Positions 8,849-18,361 of a stretch of 59,476 nt of DNA are shown piece by piece (positions within the stretch are counted from its first letter, which is position 1; the number at the start of each line of letters is the position of its first letter). A program made the position numbers and the translations under genes. The notes beneath the pieces were generated by a model that was not told where the DNA came from, did no database searches, and saw only the letters and a list, made by a program, of their open reading frames with translations. This DNA comes from an uncultured Oceanospirillaceae bacterium (GTDB lineage: Bacteria > Pseudomonadota > Gammaproteobacteria > Pseudomonadales > Balneatricaceae). The stretch spans positions 1 through 59,476 of the forward strand of contig CAKZOD010000071.1 of NCBI GenBank assembly GCA_937136055.1, written 5' to 3'.

Positions 8849-8920
8849 CGCATGTTCCTTTGTCAGTAGAGCGAAGTTCATTCACAAGTTTCTTATTATA
8901 AACGGTCCCATGAGGTATTT

Positions 8921-9955
8921 ATGAAGTATAAAAAGCTAGCAGGTACAGAGCTAAATGTAAGCCGTATTTGCTTAGGTACAATGACCTATGGCAAGCAAAA
9001 TACAGAGCAAGAAGCATTTGCTCAGCTAGATTTAGCGTTAGCGCAAGGCGTTAATTTCATCGATACTGCAGAGCTTTACCCTGTGCCAACGGCAGCTGAG
9101 ACACGTAGCTTAACTGAGGAATATATCGGTAATTGGATAAAAGCACGTAATAACCGAGATAAGCTAATCATCGGCACTAAGGTTTGCGGTCCTGCAAAAA
9201 TGGTTGAATATTTGCGTGACGATATCGCCCATGATGAGCGCAATATCCGTATCGCCATAGAGGGAAGTTTAAAGAGGCTCAATACTGATTACATTGATCT
9301 TTACCAATTACATTGGCCTGACAGGCAAACTAATTTCTTTGGGCAGTTAGGTTATGAGCACGATGCCAGTAATGATGGCACACCACTACTAGAAACATTG
9401 ACGGTACTTAAGACATTAGTGGATGAAGGTAAGGTGCGTCATGTAGGTGTATCAAATGAGTCACCTTGGGGAGTCATGCGCTTTCTACAGTTAGCCAAAG
9501 AGTTTGATTTACCGCGCATTGCCAGCGTACAAAACGCTTATTCACTGCTTAATCGCACCGATGAGATCGGTTTAGCTGAAGTGCTTTATCGTGAAAATAT
9601 CGACTTATTACCTTACTCTCCACTGGGGTTTGGGGTATTAACAGGCAAGTATTTAAAAGGTACGCCTAAAAACTCTCGACTCGATTTATTTCCCGCTTAT
9701 CAGCGTTATATGACACCTAACGGTGTGCAAGCGACTCAAAAGTATGTCGATCTAGCGCAGCGCTATGGTATCGACCCTGCTCAAATGGCAATTGCCTTTG
9801 CGGCAAGCCGCCCATTTGTCGGTTCGACAATTATTGGGGCAACTACTAAGGCTCAGTTGGAAAATGGGATTGCTGCAATAGAATTGGAGCTCGATGCGTC
9901 TTTGTTGGCAGAGATAGAAGCGATTCACAACGCTTGTCATAACCCTTGCCCGTAG
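8921..9955 (+). CDS. tas: NADP(H)-dependent aldo-keto reductase, Tas type
   Basis: A 344-residue TIM-barrel oxidoreductase that closely follows E. coli Tas (346 residues) throughout: LGTMTYGKQN near the start, FIDTAELYPVP with the catalytic Asp and Tyr, DYIDLYQLHWPDRQTNFFG, the VSNESPWGVMRFL segment and QNAYSLLNRTDEIGLAEV. The NADP-binding C-terminus reads STIIGATTKAQLENGI. The physiological substrate of Tas is not established; it complements prephenate dehydrogenase loss in E. coli (family knowledge). The stop is 27 bp before the DUF606 gene, so the two may be cotranscribed. Confidence 0.93.
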   Translation: MKYKKLAGTELNVSRICLGTMTYGKQNTEQEAFAQLDLALAQGVNFIDTAELYPVPTAAETRSLTEEYIGNWIKARNNRDKLIIGTKVCGPAKMVEYLRDDIAHDERNIRIAIEGSLKRLNTDYIDLYQLHWPDRQTNFFGQLGYEHDASNDGTPLLETLTVLKTLVDEGKVRHVGVSNESPWGVMRFLQLAKEFDLPRIASVQNAYSLLNRTDEIGLAEVLYRENIDLLPYSPLGFGVLTGKYLKGTPKNSRLDLFPAYQRYMTPNGVQATQKYVDLAQRYGIDPAQMAIAFAASRPFVGSTIIGATTKAQLENGIAAIELELDASLLAEIEAIHNACHNPCP

Positions 9956-9982
9956 TTTGCTGGTCGATTTAAGGATTTAAAA

Positions 9983-10420
9983 ATGAACTGGTTTTTAGTC
10001 TTATTAGCGGTGTTTGCCGGCGCTATGTTACCGATGCAAGGCGCGCTAAATGCGCGCTTAGGTGCTGCTATGGTGCACCCAATGCAGGCAACTTTTGTCT
10101 CTTACATTGGTGGAACTATTGCCTGTGTGATTGTACTTTTAATGGCACAGGCAAGTTTGCCTGACTACAAACGCTTAGCCAGTATTGATTGGTATCTTTA
10201 TTTGGGAGGCTTTTTAGGGGCTGTATTTGTCAGCGGCATGTTGTATTTGATGCCGCGCATCGGCATTGCCAATATGCTGGCTGCGGCTATTTTAGGGCAG
10301 TTGGTGATGTCGCTAATCTTTGATCACTTTGGTTTAGCGGGAATCAAAGTTGAGATAAGCGCTAATCGAATATTCGGCGTGGTATTATTGATGGCTGGTG
10401 TCTATTTTTTACAAAAATAA
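9983..10420 (+). CDS. DUF606 (YdcZ-type) small membrane transporter-like protein
   Basis: A 145-residue hydrophobic protein with about five membrane segments. It begins with the typical MLPMQGALNARLGAAM motif and carries GGTIACVIVLL and YLGGFLGAVFVS. DUF606 proteins resemble half of a drug/metabolite transporter. The substrate is unknown. It probably follows tas in one transcript (27-bp gap). A second protein of the same family is encoded at 42514. A convergent terminator hairpin lies 92 bases downstream. Confidence 0.88.
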   Translation: MNWFLVLLAVFAGAMLPMQGALNARLGAAMVHPMQATFVSYIGGTIACVIVLLMAQASLPDYKRLASIDWYLYLGGFLGAVFVSGMLYLMPRIGIANMLAAAILGQLVMSLIFDHFGLAGIKVEISANRIFGVVLLMAGVYFLQK

Positions 10421-10512
10421 CATTTCTACTTGTAAGTTATTGCTAGTGTTAGCCATTGGCTTCACAAAATGTGAAATATAAACTAAGTAAAAGATAGATA
10501 ACGACAAAAAGT

Positions 10513-10549
10513 AACCGGTTGAAGCTATAACTATCAACCGGTTGTGATT
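10513..10549. terminator. Bidirectional terminator between the DUF606 gene and the aminotransferase
   Basis: AACCGGTTGA (10513-10522) pairs perfectly with TCAACCGGTT (10534-10543) around an 11-base loop. On the minus strand the hairpin is followed by ACTTTTTG, a good T run for the convergent aminotransferase gene. On the plus strand GTGATTTTCT follows. Confidence 0.85.
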
Positions 10550-10563
10550 TTCTAATTAATTAA

Positions 10564-11793
10564 TCAGCCGATAATTGCCGTTAATTCATTGATTAGCTTT
10601 TCTATATCAGCTAATTCTGTGTAATGAACGAGAGAGAAACGCACGACGCCATCAGCTGGGTCAATTTTCATAGCTTCAATCAGGCGCAGTGAATAGAAAT
10701 GTCCCGCACCACACATAATACCTTTTTCACCCAGTGCTTTAGCGAGCGCCATTGATGAATGACCATCGATTACTACAGCGACAGTTGGAGCGCGGTTTTC
10801 AACACTTTCAGGGCCTATAATTGTGATCTTTGGGTGCTGTTTAAAGAAGGCTAATAAAGGCGCTAAAGTTTTCTTTTCAGCTTCAATCATTAGGTTTTGT
10901 ACCGCTCGAGCCTTTTCTTGATCGCTCGCTTGCGGGTTGTCAAAGTGATGTTGATAAAGCGCTTCAAAGTATTCACAAACCCCAATAGCAGCAGCGATTT
11001 GTGCATGGTCAGGCCCTGCTGGTGTCAGGCGCTTTTCGCGAATCTCACCGTTAAAGTAGTGGCCTTGGTTGGCTAATAATTTCGCCATATCAGTGCGCAC
11101 AACCATGATACCTTGATGAGTGCCGTACACTTTGTAAAGTGAAAACATATAGATATCAGCGCCTAGCTGCTGGATATCAGGCAAGCCGTGGCCAGCATAG
11201 GATACGCCATCGACGACAGTGCGTACTTGATGCGCTTTAGCTAGCTCGCAAATCTCTGAAACTGGGTTGATTTCACCTAAGATGTTTGAGCAGTGCGGGA
11301 ATACCAGTAGCTTAGTGTTAGCAGTAAAAAGCGTTTTAAGCTGTTCAATATCCAGTGAGCCTGTTTCAGGATCAACACTCCACTGAGTCACTTTGATGCC
11401 AATTTTTTCGAGCCTGCGCCAAGCGCCACCGTTAGCTTCATGGTCTTGGTTAGTGACAATAATTTCATCACCGGCATTGAGCCAATCGTACATCGCATTG
11501 GCAAGCACGTAGCTGTTTTGGCTAGTAGAAGGGCCGAAGTAAACTTCATCAGTCTCGACATTGAGCCATTTTGCAAAAGCAGCGTGCGCCTCATCCATTT
11601 GCTGACCCGCTAATTGTGCCTGTGGGTAGGGATGATAAGGCTGAACTTTTGTATTTTGGTAGTAGCTGTTGAGGCGATCTATGACTTGGCGACACATATA
11701 AGAGCCGCCTGCATTTTCAAAAAACGCACTGTTTGCCAAAGTAGGCTCGCTAAAGGCAGGGAACTGTTGGCGAGCAAATGTAGTATCTAGCAT
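10564..11793 (-). CDS. Class V aminotransferase, cysteine desulfurase-like
   Basis: A 409-residue PLP enzyme of the NifS/SufS/CsdA superfamily. PLP contacts are visible in TVVDGVSYAGHG and the Schiff-base lysine in MFSLYKVYGTHQG. ENAGGSYM near the N-terminus and the RVRFSLVHYTE-like ending (VVRFSLVHYTELADIEKL) match the subgroup called cysteine desulfurase-like. A conserved active-site cysteine loop like that of SufS is not obvious, so the true substrate may not be cysteine. It is divergent from an Lrp-type regulator starting near 11993, which probably controls it. It ends just before a strong convergent terminator. Confidence 0.87.
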   Translation of the reverse strand: MLDTTFARQQFPAFSEPTLANSAFFENAGGSYMCRQVIDRLNSYYQNTKVQPYHPYPQAQLAGQQMDEAHAAFAKWLNVETDEVYFGPSTSQNSYVLANAMYDWLNAGDEIIVTNQDHEANGGAWRRLEKIGIKVTQWSVDPETGSLDIEQLKTLFTANTKLLVFPHCSNILGEINPVSEICELAKAHQVRTVVDGVSYAGHGLPDIQQLGADIYMFSLYKVYGTHQGIMVVRTDMAKLLANQGHYFNGEIREKRLTPAGPDHAQIAAAIGVCEYFEALYQHHFDNPQASDQEKARAVQNLMIEAEKKTLAPLLAFFKQHPKITIIGPESVENRAPTVAVVIDGHSSMALAKALGEKGIMCGAGHFYSLRLIEAMKIDPADGVVRFSLVHYTELADIEKLINELTAIIG

Positions 11794-11992
11794 AGTTGTT
11801 CTCTAATGTTGGTTGATTAAGTTTGTGATCGGCGTTTTGCTTAATTTAGCGCCATATCGACATCACAGTAAGGCTGTATCTGATAGCTCTATTCTAACTA
11901 AAAAGCGATGCAGTAATCTTTTCAACTTTTACTTGTTTATTAGATATGTATGCGATACTTTCGTCAAAAATATTCTATTTGTGACCGATATC

Positions 11993-12472
11993 ATGCATCA
12001 ATACCCTTTGGATAGACAGGATGTACGCATCCTTGAAATACTGCAAAAAGATAGCCGAATCTCTAAGTCACAGCTGGCTGAAAAAGTTAATTTGTCGGCT
12101 TCTCAGTGTTATCGCCGCTTAAAACGCTTAGAGAGTTGCGGCATTATTGAGCGTTATGTGACTTTGTTAAACCTTGAGAAAGCAGGTTTTGATGTGTGCG
12201 CAATGGTGATGTTGAGTTTTAATAAAACAGACCCACAGGCGCGCGAAAAGGTACTGGCACTGATCCAAACTCTCGATGAAATTCAAGAATGCTACAGCGC
12301 ATCTGGTGAGTACGACTTCATTTTACGGGTTAACTGCACTGGGATGCGCGCCTATGCTGACCTGATCAATCGTAAACTGCTATCCAATGATGTAGTTGCT
12401 ATGCACTCTTATATATTGATGGATTGCTTTAAGCGCAGCACAGAGCTCCCGCTTAAAGCGAGCAACCTCTAA
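11993..12472 (+). CDS. Lrp/AsnC-family transcriptional regulator
   Basis: A regulator of about 159 residues with an Lrp helix-turn-helix (KSQLAEKVNLSASQCYRRLK) and a RAM domain (IQECYSASGEYDFILRVNC). An open frame extends upstream to 11813, but residues encoded there look non-coding. The Lrp homology begins at the ATG at 11993; a GTG at 11981 is an alternative. It is divergent from the class V aminotransferase, the probable target. Its last four bases overlap the convergent gene 12469-14175. Confidence 0.9.
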   Translation: MHQYPLDRQDVRILEILQKDSRISKSQLAEKVNLSASQCYRRLKRLESCGIIERYVTLLNLEKAGFDVCAMVMLSFNKTDPQAREKVLALIQTLDEIQECYSASGEYDFILRVNCTGMRAYADLINRKLLSNDVVAMHSYILMDCFKRSTELPLKASNL

Positions 12473-14175
12473 GTGCTAGACTCTAGAGTGCCTTGCTTTT
12501 GCCGCTCGGCACTGTGACGCTTTTCAAGTGATTCTATAATGGCTTTTAGGTGTGAATGTTGCTCCTGCTCGTCGATTAATTTATGTTGTTGTTTGTTCTT
12601 AAGACGATCTAGCACATCAATGGTTTTCTGATCGACAATCAGCACCTTGTTTTCTTCTTCTGCTTCATCTGCTTGAGGGCCAGTTGATTGGCTAGAAACA
12701 GTTTGTGTTGAGCTAGATTGAGTTGAGTTAGAGAGGGTCGAATTAGATAGAGCTGAGTTAGACTGAGTTATAGAAGCATCAGGACGCTCTCGCTCTTGAG
12801 TATCGAACTTGCTACCAGGTTTTGGAAATAAGCGATCGAGCAAACTAGGAAGCTTTTCTTCGTCATCATCTTGTGCGAAAGCGGGGGTAGATATGTCGAT
12901 TTCTTGTATCTGTCGAGTGAGGTCTCGCCAGTCAGCAGCCTCGGTATTTTCATCCGCCTGCTCATTCCAATCCTCTACTTGCGCTTGAATTTTCCCTAAA
13001 CTTTGGTCGACAGTAGAGCTAGTGCCTGTATCGTGCACTGCGATATCAAGCTCTTGGATACTGGCTACTTCCCCTTGTTCTGTGAGAAAAATACCCGTTT
13101 GTTTTACCTGTCCCAGCAAGTTGTTTTCTGCATCGGTTAAATCAAATGAGGTGGAACTAGAGCCTAGATAAATGGCACCTACTCCGGCTTCTTTTAAGCT
13201 CAGCAGTTGATCTTGACCATTTTCATCGCGGGTCCAAATCTTGAGTTTATCGAAGATCTCATCGTTTTCATCGATCCATTTGTTGTCATCGTTATCGTAT
13301 TTAGCTAACTCGGAAAAGCCATTGAGATCACCGGTGCCAAACAGCTCAGAGCCATCGTTTATCTGGCCGTCATTGTTACTATCCAGGGCTAAAAAACCAC
13401 TGCCTTGGCCAGTAAAGGAAATTTGCTCCTCACTGCCGTCGGCATCTAAGTCAAAGCTGAAACTAGTGCTGGTTAAGCTGCTCGCTGGCGCATCAAAGTT
13501 AATCACTAGTGGGTCGATCAGTTGGCGCTCTTCACTGCGTATATTTAAAGATTGCTCTAAGCTAAAATTTCGCTCCATATCTAGGTGCATCATGAAATCT
13601 ATTTCGCGGCCATCTTCTGTCGTTATTCGCCCTTGTGTGCCTACCTGTAAGCGTTCGTTCTCAACCAAGCTGTACTGCTCTTTTATTTCCAATCGCGCTT
13701 GCCCAGCGGTTGTGACAGCCCCTTGAGCTTGGTTGGCGCTGACATTGGTGGCGTCTTCATTTACGCCAATTTCTAATGAGGCTACTTCATCGTAAGTACG
13801 TGAAGCATTGGGATTTAAAAGTGTTTGCGGCCCTTGGGTTAAACTCAAGTTAAAAATATTTGCTTCAACACCTACAACGGTTTGGGCAATAGAAGTAGTG
13901 GCCCGCTCTGTTTGATGAGTACTGACATCGCTGCCATTGGTGACCTTAGAAAAACTGTTTAAGGTGTTCTCTTGTTGGGAATACATTCGCGCTTGGTAAG
14001 AGAGATCTACTTGATTAACGTTGAGTACTCGGGTGCCTGGCTGTGGGGCATTTAAACTTAAACCGATCCCAATTTGGGATTCCGTTCTGGATTGCGTTTG
14101 TTGCTGACTATAGCGCTCATTTGAGTTTTTCTCATGCTCTGTTGAAAATAAAACCTGCGATGAATTAATCTTCAC
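12469..14175 (-). CDS. Unknown protein with EF-hand-like calcium loops
   Basis: A 568-residue protein read from a GTG with AGGAGGG seven bases upstream. No signal peptide is evident. The N-terminal half is rich in Gln, Ser and Asn. Residues about 225-345 contain three acidic loops (DLDADGSEE, DSNNDGQINDGSE, DNDDNKWIDENDE) resembling EF-hand or dockerin calcium sites, with a GSELFGTGDLNGF segment between the second and third. This arrangement recurs in many gammaproteobacterial proteins of unknown role. A Ser/Thr/Asn-rich low-complexity linker follows (SNSALSNSTLSNSTQSSST), then a charged C-terminus rich in Lys, Glu and Gln. It may be a structural or secreted calcium-binding protein, but export is not shown. 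It stands alone and overlaps the Lrp gene end by four bases. Confidence 0.75.
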   Translation of the reverse strand: MKINSSQVLFSTEHEKNSNERYSQQQTQSRTESQIGIGLSLNAPQPGTRVLNVNQVDLSYQARMYSQQENTLNSFSKVTNGSDVSTHQTERATTSIAQTVVGVEANIFNLSLTQGPQTLLNPNASRTYDEVASLEIGVNEDATNVSANQAQGAVTTAGQARLEIKEQYSLVENERLQVGTQGRITTEDGREIDFMMHLDMERNFSLEQSLNIRSEERQLIDPLVINFDAPASSLTSTSFSFDLDADGSEEQISFTGQGSGFLALDSNNDGQINDGSELFGTGDLNGFSELAKYDNDDNKWIDENDEIFDKLKIWTRDENGQDQLLSLKEAGVGAIYLGSSSTSFDLTDAENNLLGQVKQTGIFLTEQGEVASIQELDIAVHDTGTSSTVDQSLGKIQAQVEDWNEQADENTEAADWRDLTRQIQEIDISTPAFAQDDDEEKLPSLLDRLFPKPGSKFDTQERERPDASITQSNSALSNSTLSNSTQSSSTQTVSSQSTGPQADEAEEENKVLIVDQKTIDVLDRLKNKQQHKLIDEQEQHSHLKAIIESLEKRHSAERQKQGTLESST

Positions 14176-14674
14176 AACCTATCCCTCCTAAACCTTGTGC
14201 TAAACAATAACAAAGGACTTTGAACAACAAATTTTGATGCGAATAATAGATACAGAGCTCAATTGAAAACGCATAGAGTGAGTGTGAGCTCTTGAATAAT
14301 GTCAATTGTATCGGCTAGATTGATGAAAAACTGAGTGATGGATTTGACAATAAACTATTCACTTTATACGCAATAAGCTTGTAGGGCTTTCAAGCAAACA
14401 CTTGATTTATAAGATTTGTAGGTTAGATAAAAGTACTGGTAAAAGAATGATTATTTACAGCGCGTAGAAAATTTATGAAGCTAAAATGCTACATTAAAAA
14501 TACTCGGTTCACCAAAGTGTGATCAGAGAGTGGTAATTGTGTTAACTGGAATGTTTTGGATGGTGGTTAAGAGATCAAATTGATATTCTGATGTTGCTAA
14601 AAGAGATTTTTAGTGAGGAGCGCATGCTCTAGAATTATCCGTTATGAAGTCAATCGGCATTTAAAGGTAAATGA
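14176..14674. other. Divergent intergenic region without recognised features
   Basis: About 500 bp between the EF-hand-like protein and the LD-carboxypeptidase, reading away from both. No convincing frame, RNA gene or repeat was seen. It should contain promoters for both flanking genes. Confidence 0.4.
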
Positions 14675-15646
14675 ATGAAAGTCAGCGTCGTTGCAACATC
14701 TTCTGTGATTCCACAAGTAGAGCTTGAGCTAGGTTTAAAGGCACTTGCAACATTAGGGTTTGAGGTTAAGTGTGCGGAAAACTTGTCTGATCAGGATTTT
14801 GCTTACGCAGGGTCTGTACAAACAAGAGCGCAGCAATTTTATCAATCAGCCTGTGACGATTCAGATATCTGTTGGGCAGTACGAGGTGGTTATGGCGCAA
14901 GTCAGATATTACCCGCACTTGAGCAGTTAACCGCTGACAAAGGTGCGCAACCTAATAAACTTCTCATTGGCTACTCCGATTTAACGGCGCTTTACCAGTT
15001 TGTCAGTGAGCGCTGGGGATGGCGAATTATTCACGGACCTATGGTTGCTTCAAAAGATTTTCGAGAAATGAATACTGGTGATCAGCAATCACTATTAGCA
15101 TTGATCGAGCAAAGAAGTTGTCACAATTCACCTTGGCAAAAACAGCCGCTACAATGGATTAACCAAGCTGATATTGCTCAAGAAGCGCTTGAAGCACCGC
15201 TGTTTGGCGGTAATTTAGCAGTTATTTGTGCAATGCTTGGCACACCTTGGCAGCTTGATTTTAAAGGTAAGATTCTGTTCTTGGAGGAAATTGCTGAGAG
15301 CTGGTGCAAAATAGAGCGGATGTTAGATCAGCTGTTTTTCGCCGGATGCTTAAACGAATGTAAAGCTATCGTGCTTGGTAAGTTTATCCATTGTCGAGAT
15401 AGCTCACCACTTGGTTTGAAAGATATTCAAACAGATCAACAAAATGAACAAAAAGAAGCGATTCGAGAAGCGCTAACAGAGCAACAAGCCATGCAACGCG
15501 TGTTTGGAAGCTTAGCTGAAAAGCTTAATATACCTATCGCTTCTGGGTTATCTATCGGGCATTTTGATGAAAATGCCGCGCTCCCCTTATTGGCCAACTA
15601 TCGGCTGTCTCTCGATCATGGGTTAGAATTGCTTGATTGGCCTTAA
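14675..15646 (+). CDS. ldcA: LD-carboxypeptidase (peptidase S66, muramoyl-tetrapeptide type)
   Basis: It removes the terminal D-alanine from murein tetrapeptides in the cytoplasm during peptidoglycan recycling. The 323-residue protein has the family's features: the AVRGGYGASQILP segment (about 68-80), the nucleophile serine in IGYSDLTALY (about S101), a glutamate in LFLEEIAESW, and the C-terminal catalytic histidine in GLSIGHFDENAALPL. Together these make the Ser-Glu-His triad. The ATG has AAAGG six bases upstream. It is monocistronic, with nearly 500 bp upstream and 700 bp downstream free of genes. Confidence 0.92.
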   Translation: MKVSVVATSSVIPQVELELGLKALATLGFEVKCAENLSDQDFAYAGSVQTRAQQFYQSACDDSDICWAVRGGYGASQILPALEQLTADKGAQPNKLLIGYSDLTALYQFVSERWGWRIIHGPMVASKDFREMNTGDQQSLLALIEQRSCHNSPWQKQPLQWINQADIAQEALEAPLFGGNLAVICAMLGTPWQLDFKGKILFLEEIAESWCKIERMLDQLFFAGCLNECKAIVLGKFIHCRDSSPLGLKDIQTDQQNEQKEAIREALTEQQAMQRVFGSLAEKLNIPIASGLSIGHFDENAALPLLANYRLSLDHGLELLDWP

Positions 15647-16364
15647 GGGCAGCTCTAAAAATCTATGATGTATTCTGCGAGTTTTTTATTCTTTAGCCCT
15701 CCCTCCTTTATCGATCATATAAGGGAATATGCTTTTCTTAAATTTTATCAGGATAAAGTTGAGAAAACGTTTTTCACTACTACACTCAAAGTATTAAGAC
15801 ACATGTAATTAGTTTTAGTAAAGCTAGGGAAACGGTAAATAAGTCCCTAGATGTTCCCTGTGGATAACTAAGAGGCTAGACCCGCGAAAGAAAGTGAAGT
15901 GAATGGCGAGTCCTTTACAAGCTTTCTGACAAAGGAGATAGCCTCTTAGAGACACACCCTACGGGGCGTACAGGATATTCCGTGATCATCGTTAATGCAT
16001 TTCGCCGGGCAACCAGCCCGCCTGTATGCATTGCCCTAATCACGAAAAAACCTGTATGCCAGTACCCGAGGGCATAAAGGGCGTCTAGGACTTGTTCACT
16101 GTCTCCCTAGATGACTGATAGTGCGTGATTGGTAATAAGTAGTTGCTTTTCGGTAATTTTTATCTTTTCACAAGCTATGGTCGAAAGTTGATAAGCATAT
16201 TTATAGTGCTGAATCTCAATATCTTTACTTTTAGCATAAGTTCTAGCATTAGCTGGGGCGTTCACGATGACTGGACTTCATGGGCTTAATATTTTTTAGG
16301 TTGCTGGCGAGTTTCTTGTGATATGGAAATGAGAGCGCGAAACCTTCCTACTAGGATGTAGATT
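15647..16364. other. 718-bp intergenic region holding a palindrome-rich element
   Basis: No coding frame is credible. The middle (15844-16113) carries the repeat element described separately. The remainder on either side shows no motif I recognise; the last part should contain the promoter of the histidine kinase gene at 16365. Confidence 0.5.
15844..16113. mobile_element. Palindrome-rich MITE-like element with 10-bp flanking direct repeat
   Basis: TCCCTAGATG occurs at 15844-15853 and again at 16104-16113, like a target-site duplication around about 250 bp. Inside, CTAAGAGGCTA (15868-15878) is perfectly complementary to TAGCCTCTTAG (15939-15949). An 88-bp imperfect palindrome spans 15969-16056, with nested arms TACAGG/CCTGTA, CGTGAT/ATCACG, AATGCAT/ATGCATT and CGGGC/GCCCG. 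The two ends are weakly inverted relative to each other. No transposase is encoded, so any movement would be in trans. A shortened relative lies at 8792-8848. Confidence 0.6.
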
Positions 16365-18047
16365 ATGCAAATGTCCCAAATTTTAAAAGATTTTAGAATG
16401 TTTTATCAATTGTCGTTTTTTACTAAAAAACGCTTTAACAGCATCGGTTCTCGATTGCTGGTTTGGGTACTGGCCGTTAGCTCTGTCTTTGTTATTTTTC
16501 AAACCTTTGTACAGCTCAATAATGATTACAAAGTTGGTCTCAATGAAATAGATGGCCGTTTTGAGCAGTTAAATTTGAGCTATTCGAGTAGCTTGTCGCG
16601 CAGTATTTGGGAGGTCAATACCTCTCAAATTGTCAGTACTATTGAAGGGATGATCAAACTTCCAGATGTGATTAAGGTTTCTGTTATGGAGGATGCAGAA
16701 GGCGGGGGAGAGCTGGATAGAATACTACTTGCTGAAACTGGAGAAATAGCCGGTGTTGATTATTTGCAAAAATCGATGCCTATTATGATTGATAACAGGG
16801 GGAAGGAAACAAAAATTGGCACCCTCGTTATTTTTATTAGTCTGGAAAGTTTATATCAAGACCTCTACGGTACTGTTGTTTTTATATTGATATTTCAGAT
16901 GTTCAAAACTTTTCTAATGTCGGCATTTATCTTGGCTATCTTTCACTTTTTAGTCACTCGCCACTTAATTGTAATGGCAGAGTTTGCCAATGATATTAGT
17001 GAGCATAATTTGGATGATTATCTTGAGCTGAACCGTAAGCAGGTGGGGGAGGAAGATGAAATTTCTGCTATGTTGAAGGCGATTAACTCTACCAAGAAGA
17101 ACTTGCGCAAGCTAGTTCAAACTTCAGAAGACTCCTACAAAATGAAACTTGAAATAGAGCAGCGAGAAGAGCGTGAAAAAACGTTTGGCCGCTTTAAACA
17201 AGAGATAGAAGCGAAAAATAATAAGCTCGCTGAATCAAACCTAGAGTTGGAGGAAGCGTTTTCAGAATTAAAAAGCACGCAGGATAAATTAATTAATTCA
17301 GAGAAAATGGCAGCTCTGGGTGGAATGGTGCAAGGTGTAGCACACGAGCTTAATACGCCAATCGGTTTGTCGATCACAGGTGCGAGTCATATTAAGAATG
17401 ATACAGAGCGCTTAACGCAGTTGCTCAGTGTAAATAAAATGAAGAAGTCTGATTTAGATGATTATCTTGATAGTACTATTAACTTGTCAAAATCAATCAC
17501 TGTCAGCCTAGATAAAGCAGCTAATCTTATTCGATCTTTCAAGCTCGTCTCTGTTGAGCAGCATGAAGAACACGAGCAGTCTTTTAACGTACACAGCAAT
17601 CTTGCTGACATTCTCTACAGCGTTAATCCAAGCATCAAAGATAAAAAAATCACTTTTGTAAACAATATTCCGCAAGACATCAGTATTCGCAGTTTTCCAG
17701 GCGTTTTCTACCAGATTTATACCAACTTTATTAATAATTCTGTTTTACACGGCTTTGAAGGGCGCGATAACGGTGTGATTGAAGTCACCGCTACTTATCA
17801 AGACGAAATGTTGGATATTGTTTATTGTGATAACGGTAAAGGGATGAATGAAGAGGTGGTAAAAAAAGTGTTCGAGCCCTTCTTTACCACCAAACGAGCA
17901 AGAGGGGGCACTGGGTTAGGGATGAATATCATCTACAATCTTGTTCACGATAAGCTGTTAGGCACGATCAGTGTCACTTCTAAAGAGGGTTTAGGAGCAC
18001 AGTATCACTTGAGAATACCTAACTTAAAAGCAAGCTCAGCTCGATGA
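16365..18047 (+). CDS. Membrane sensor histidine kinase
   Basis: A 560-residue kinase: a membrane segment at about 30-49, a periplasmic domain at about 50-167, a second membrane segment at about 169-196, a HAMP-like linker, a coiled coil (about 255-310), the phospho-acceptor H327 in GVAHELNTPIG, and a C-terminal ATPase with N box (NFINNSVLHGF), DNGKGM, FEPFFTTK and GTGLGMNI. The HELNTPxG box is shared with the kinases at 48523 and 49410, defining a subgroup within this window. The ATG has AGGA eight bases upstream. A REC-DUF3369-HD-GYP response regulator follows 314 bp downstream and is the probable partner, so the output is likely c-di-GMP hydrolysis. The signal is unknown. Confidence 0.93.
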   Translation: MQMSQILKDFRMFYQLSFFTKKRFNSIGSRLLVWVLAVSSVFVIFQTFVQLNNDYKVGLNEIDGRFEQLNLSYSSSLSRSIWEVNTSQIVSTIEGMIKLPDVIKVSVMEDAEGGGELDRILLAETGEIAGVDYLQKSMPIMIDNRGKETKIGTLVIFISLESLYQDLYGTVVFILIFQMFKTFLMSAFILAIFHFLVTRHLIVMAEFANDISEHNLDDYLELNRKQVGEEDEISAMLKAINSTKKNLRKLVQTSEDSYKMKLEIEQREEREKTFGRFKQEIEAKNNKLAESNLELEEAFSELKSTQDKLINSEKMAALGGMVQGVAHELNTPIGLSITGASHIKNDTERLTQLLSVNKMKKSDLDDYLDSTINLSKSITVSLDKAANLIRSFKLVSVEQHEEHEQSFNVHSNLADILYSVNPSIKDKKITFVNNIPQDISIRSFPGVFYQIYTNFINNSVLHGFEGRDNGVIEVTATYQDEMLDIVYCDNGKGMNEEVVKKVFEPFFTTKRARGGTGLGMNIIYNLVHDKLLGTISVTSKEGLGAQYHLRIPNLKASSAR

Positions 18048-18361
18048 ACGACCCTAGTGGGGCGTGCGAATGGCGTAAAGCGCTTAAAGAATTCAACGAA
18101 TAGTGAAGATTGTTAGTCGATAAATCGCATTCTCTAAAAACTCGACTAAACTTTAACTAAATTCTGTTTCCATTTTATAAAACAATAAAAATATAAGTCG
18201 TTGTTTTAGATGGCTTAGAGAAAGGTGGAGTTTTCACCGAGGCAGAGCTAATAGATGTTTTAGTGCTGTGTTGTAGAAATATTGATTCAAATGGAATAAA
18301 AAATTTTTAATCGTTGTATTCAAACAATATAGCGATTCGGTGGTTGCCTTAAGAGGTCAAA
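18048..18361. other. Intergenic region between kinase and HD-GYP regulator
   Basis: 314 bp, AT-rich, without a credible frame. No terminator with a proper stem was recognised, so readthrough from the kinase gene is possible. The length also allows a separate promoter for the regulator. Confidence 0.4.

Noticed and set aside
11813..11992. Upstream extension of the second Lrp-type gene
   Set aside because: The extra 60 residues have no family similarity and no ribosome-binding site; Lrp homology starts at the ATG at 11993.
13241..13726. 161-residue plus-strand frame
   Set aside because: It is antisense to the EF-hand-like gene, has biased Ser/Lys-rich composition and no ribosome-binding site.
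18048..18075. Similarity of CCCTAGTGGGGCGTGC to the palindromic element around 15957
   Set aside because: The match is short, has gaps and no flanking similarity, so chance is a sufficient explanation.
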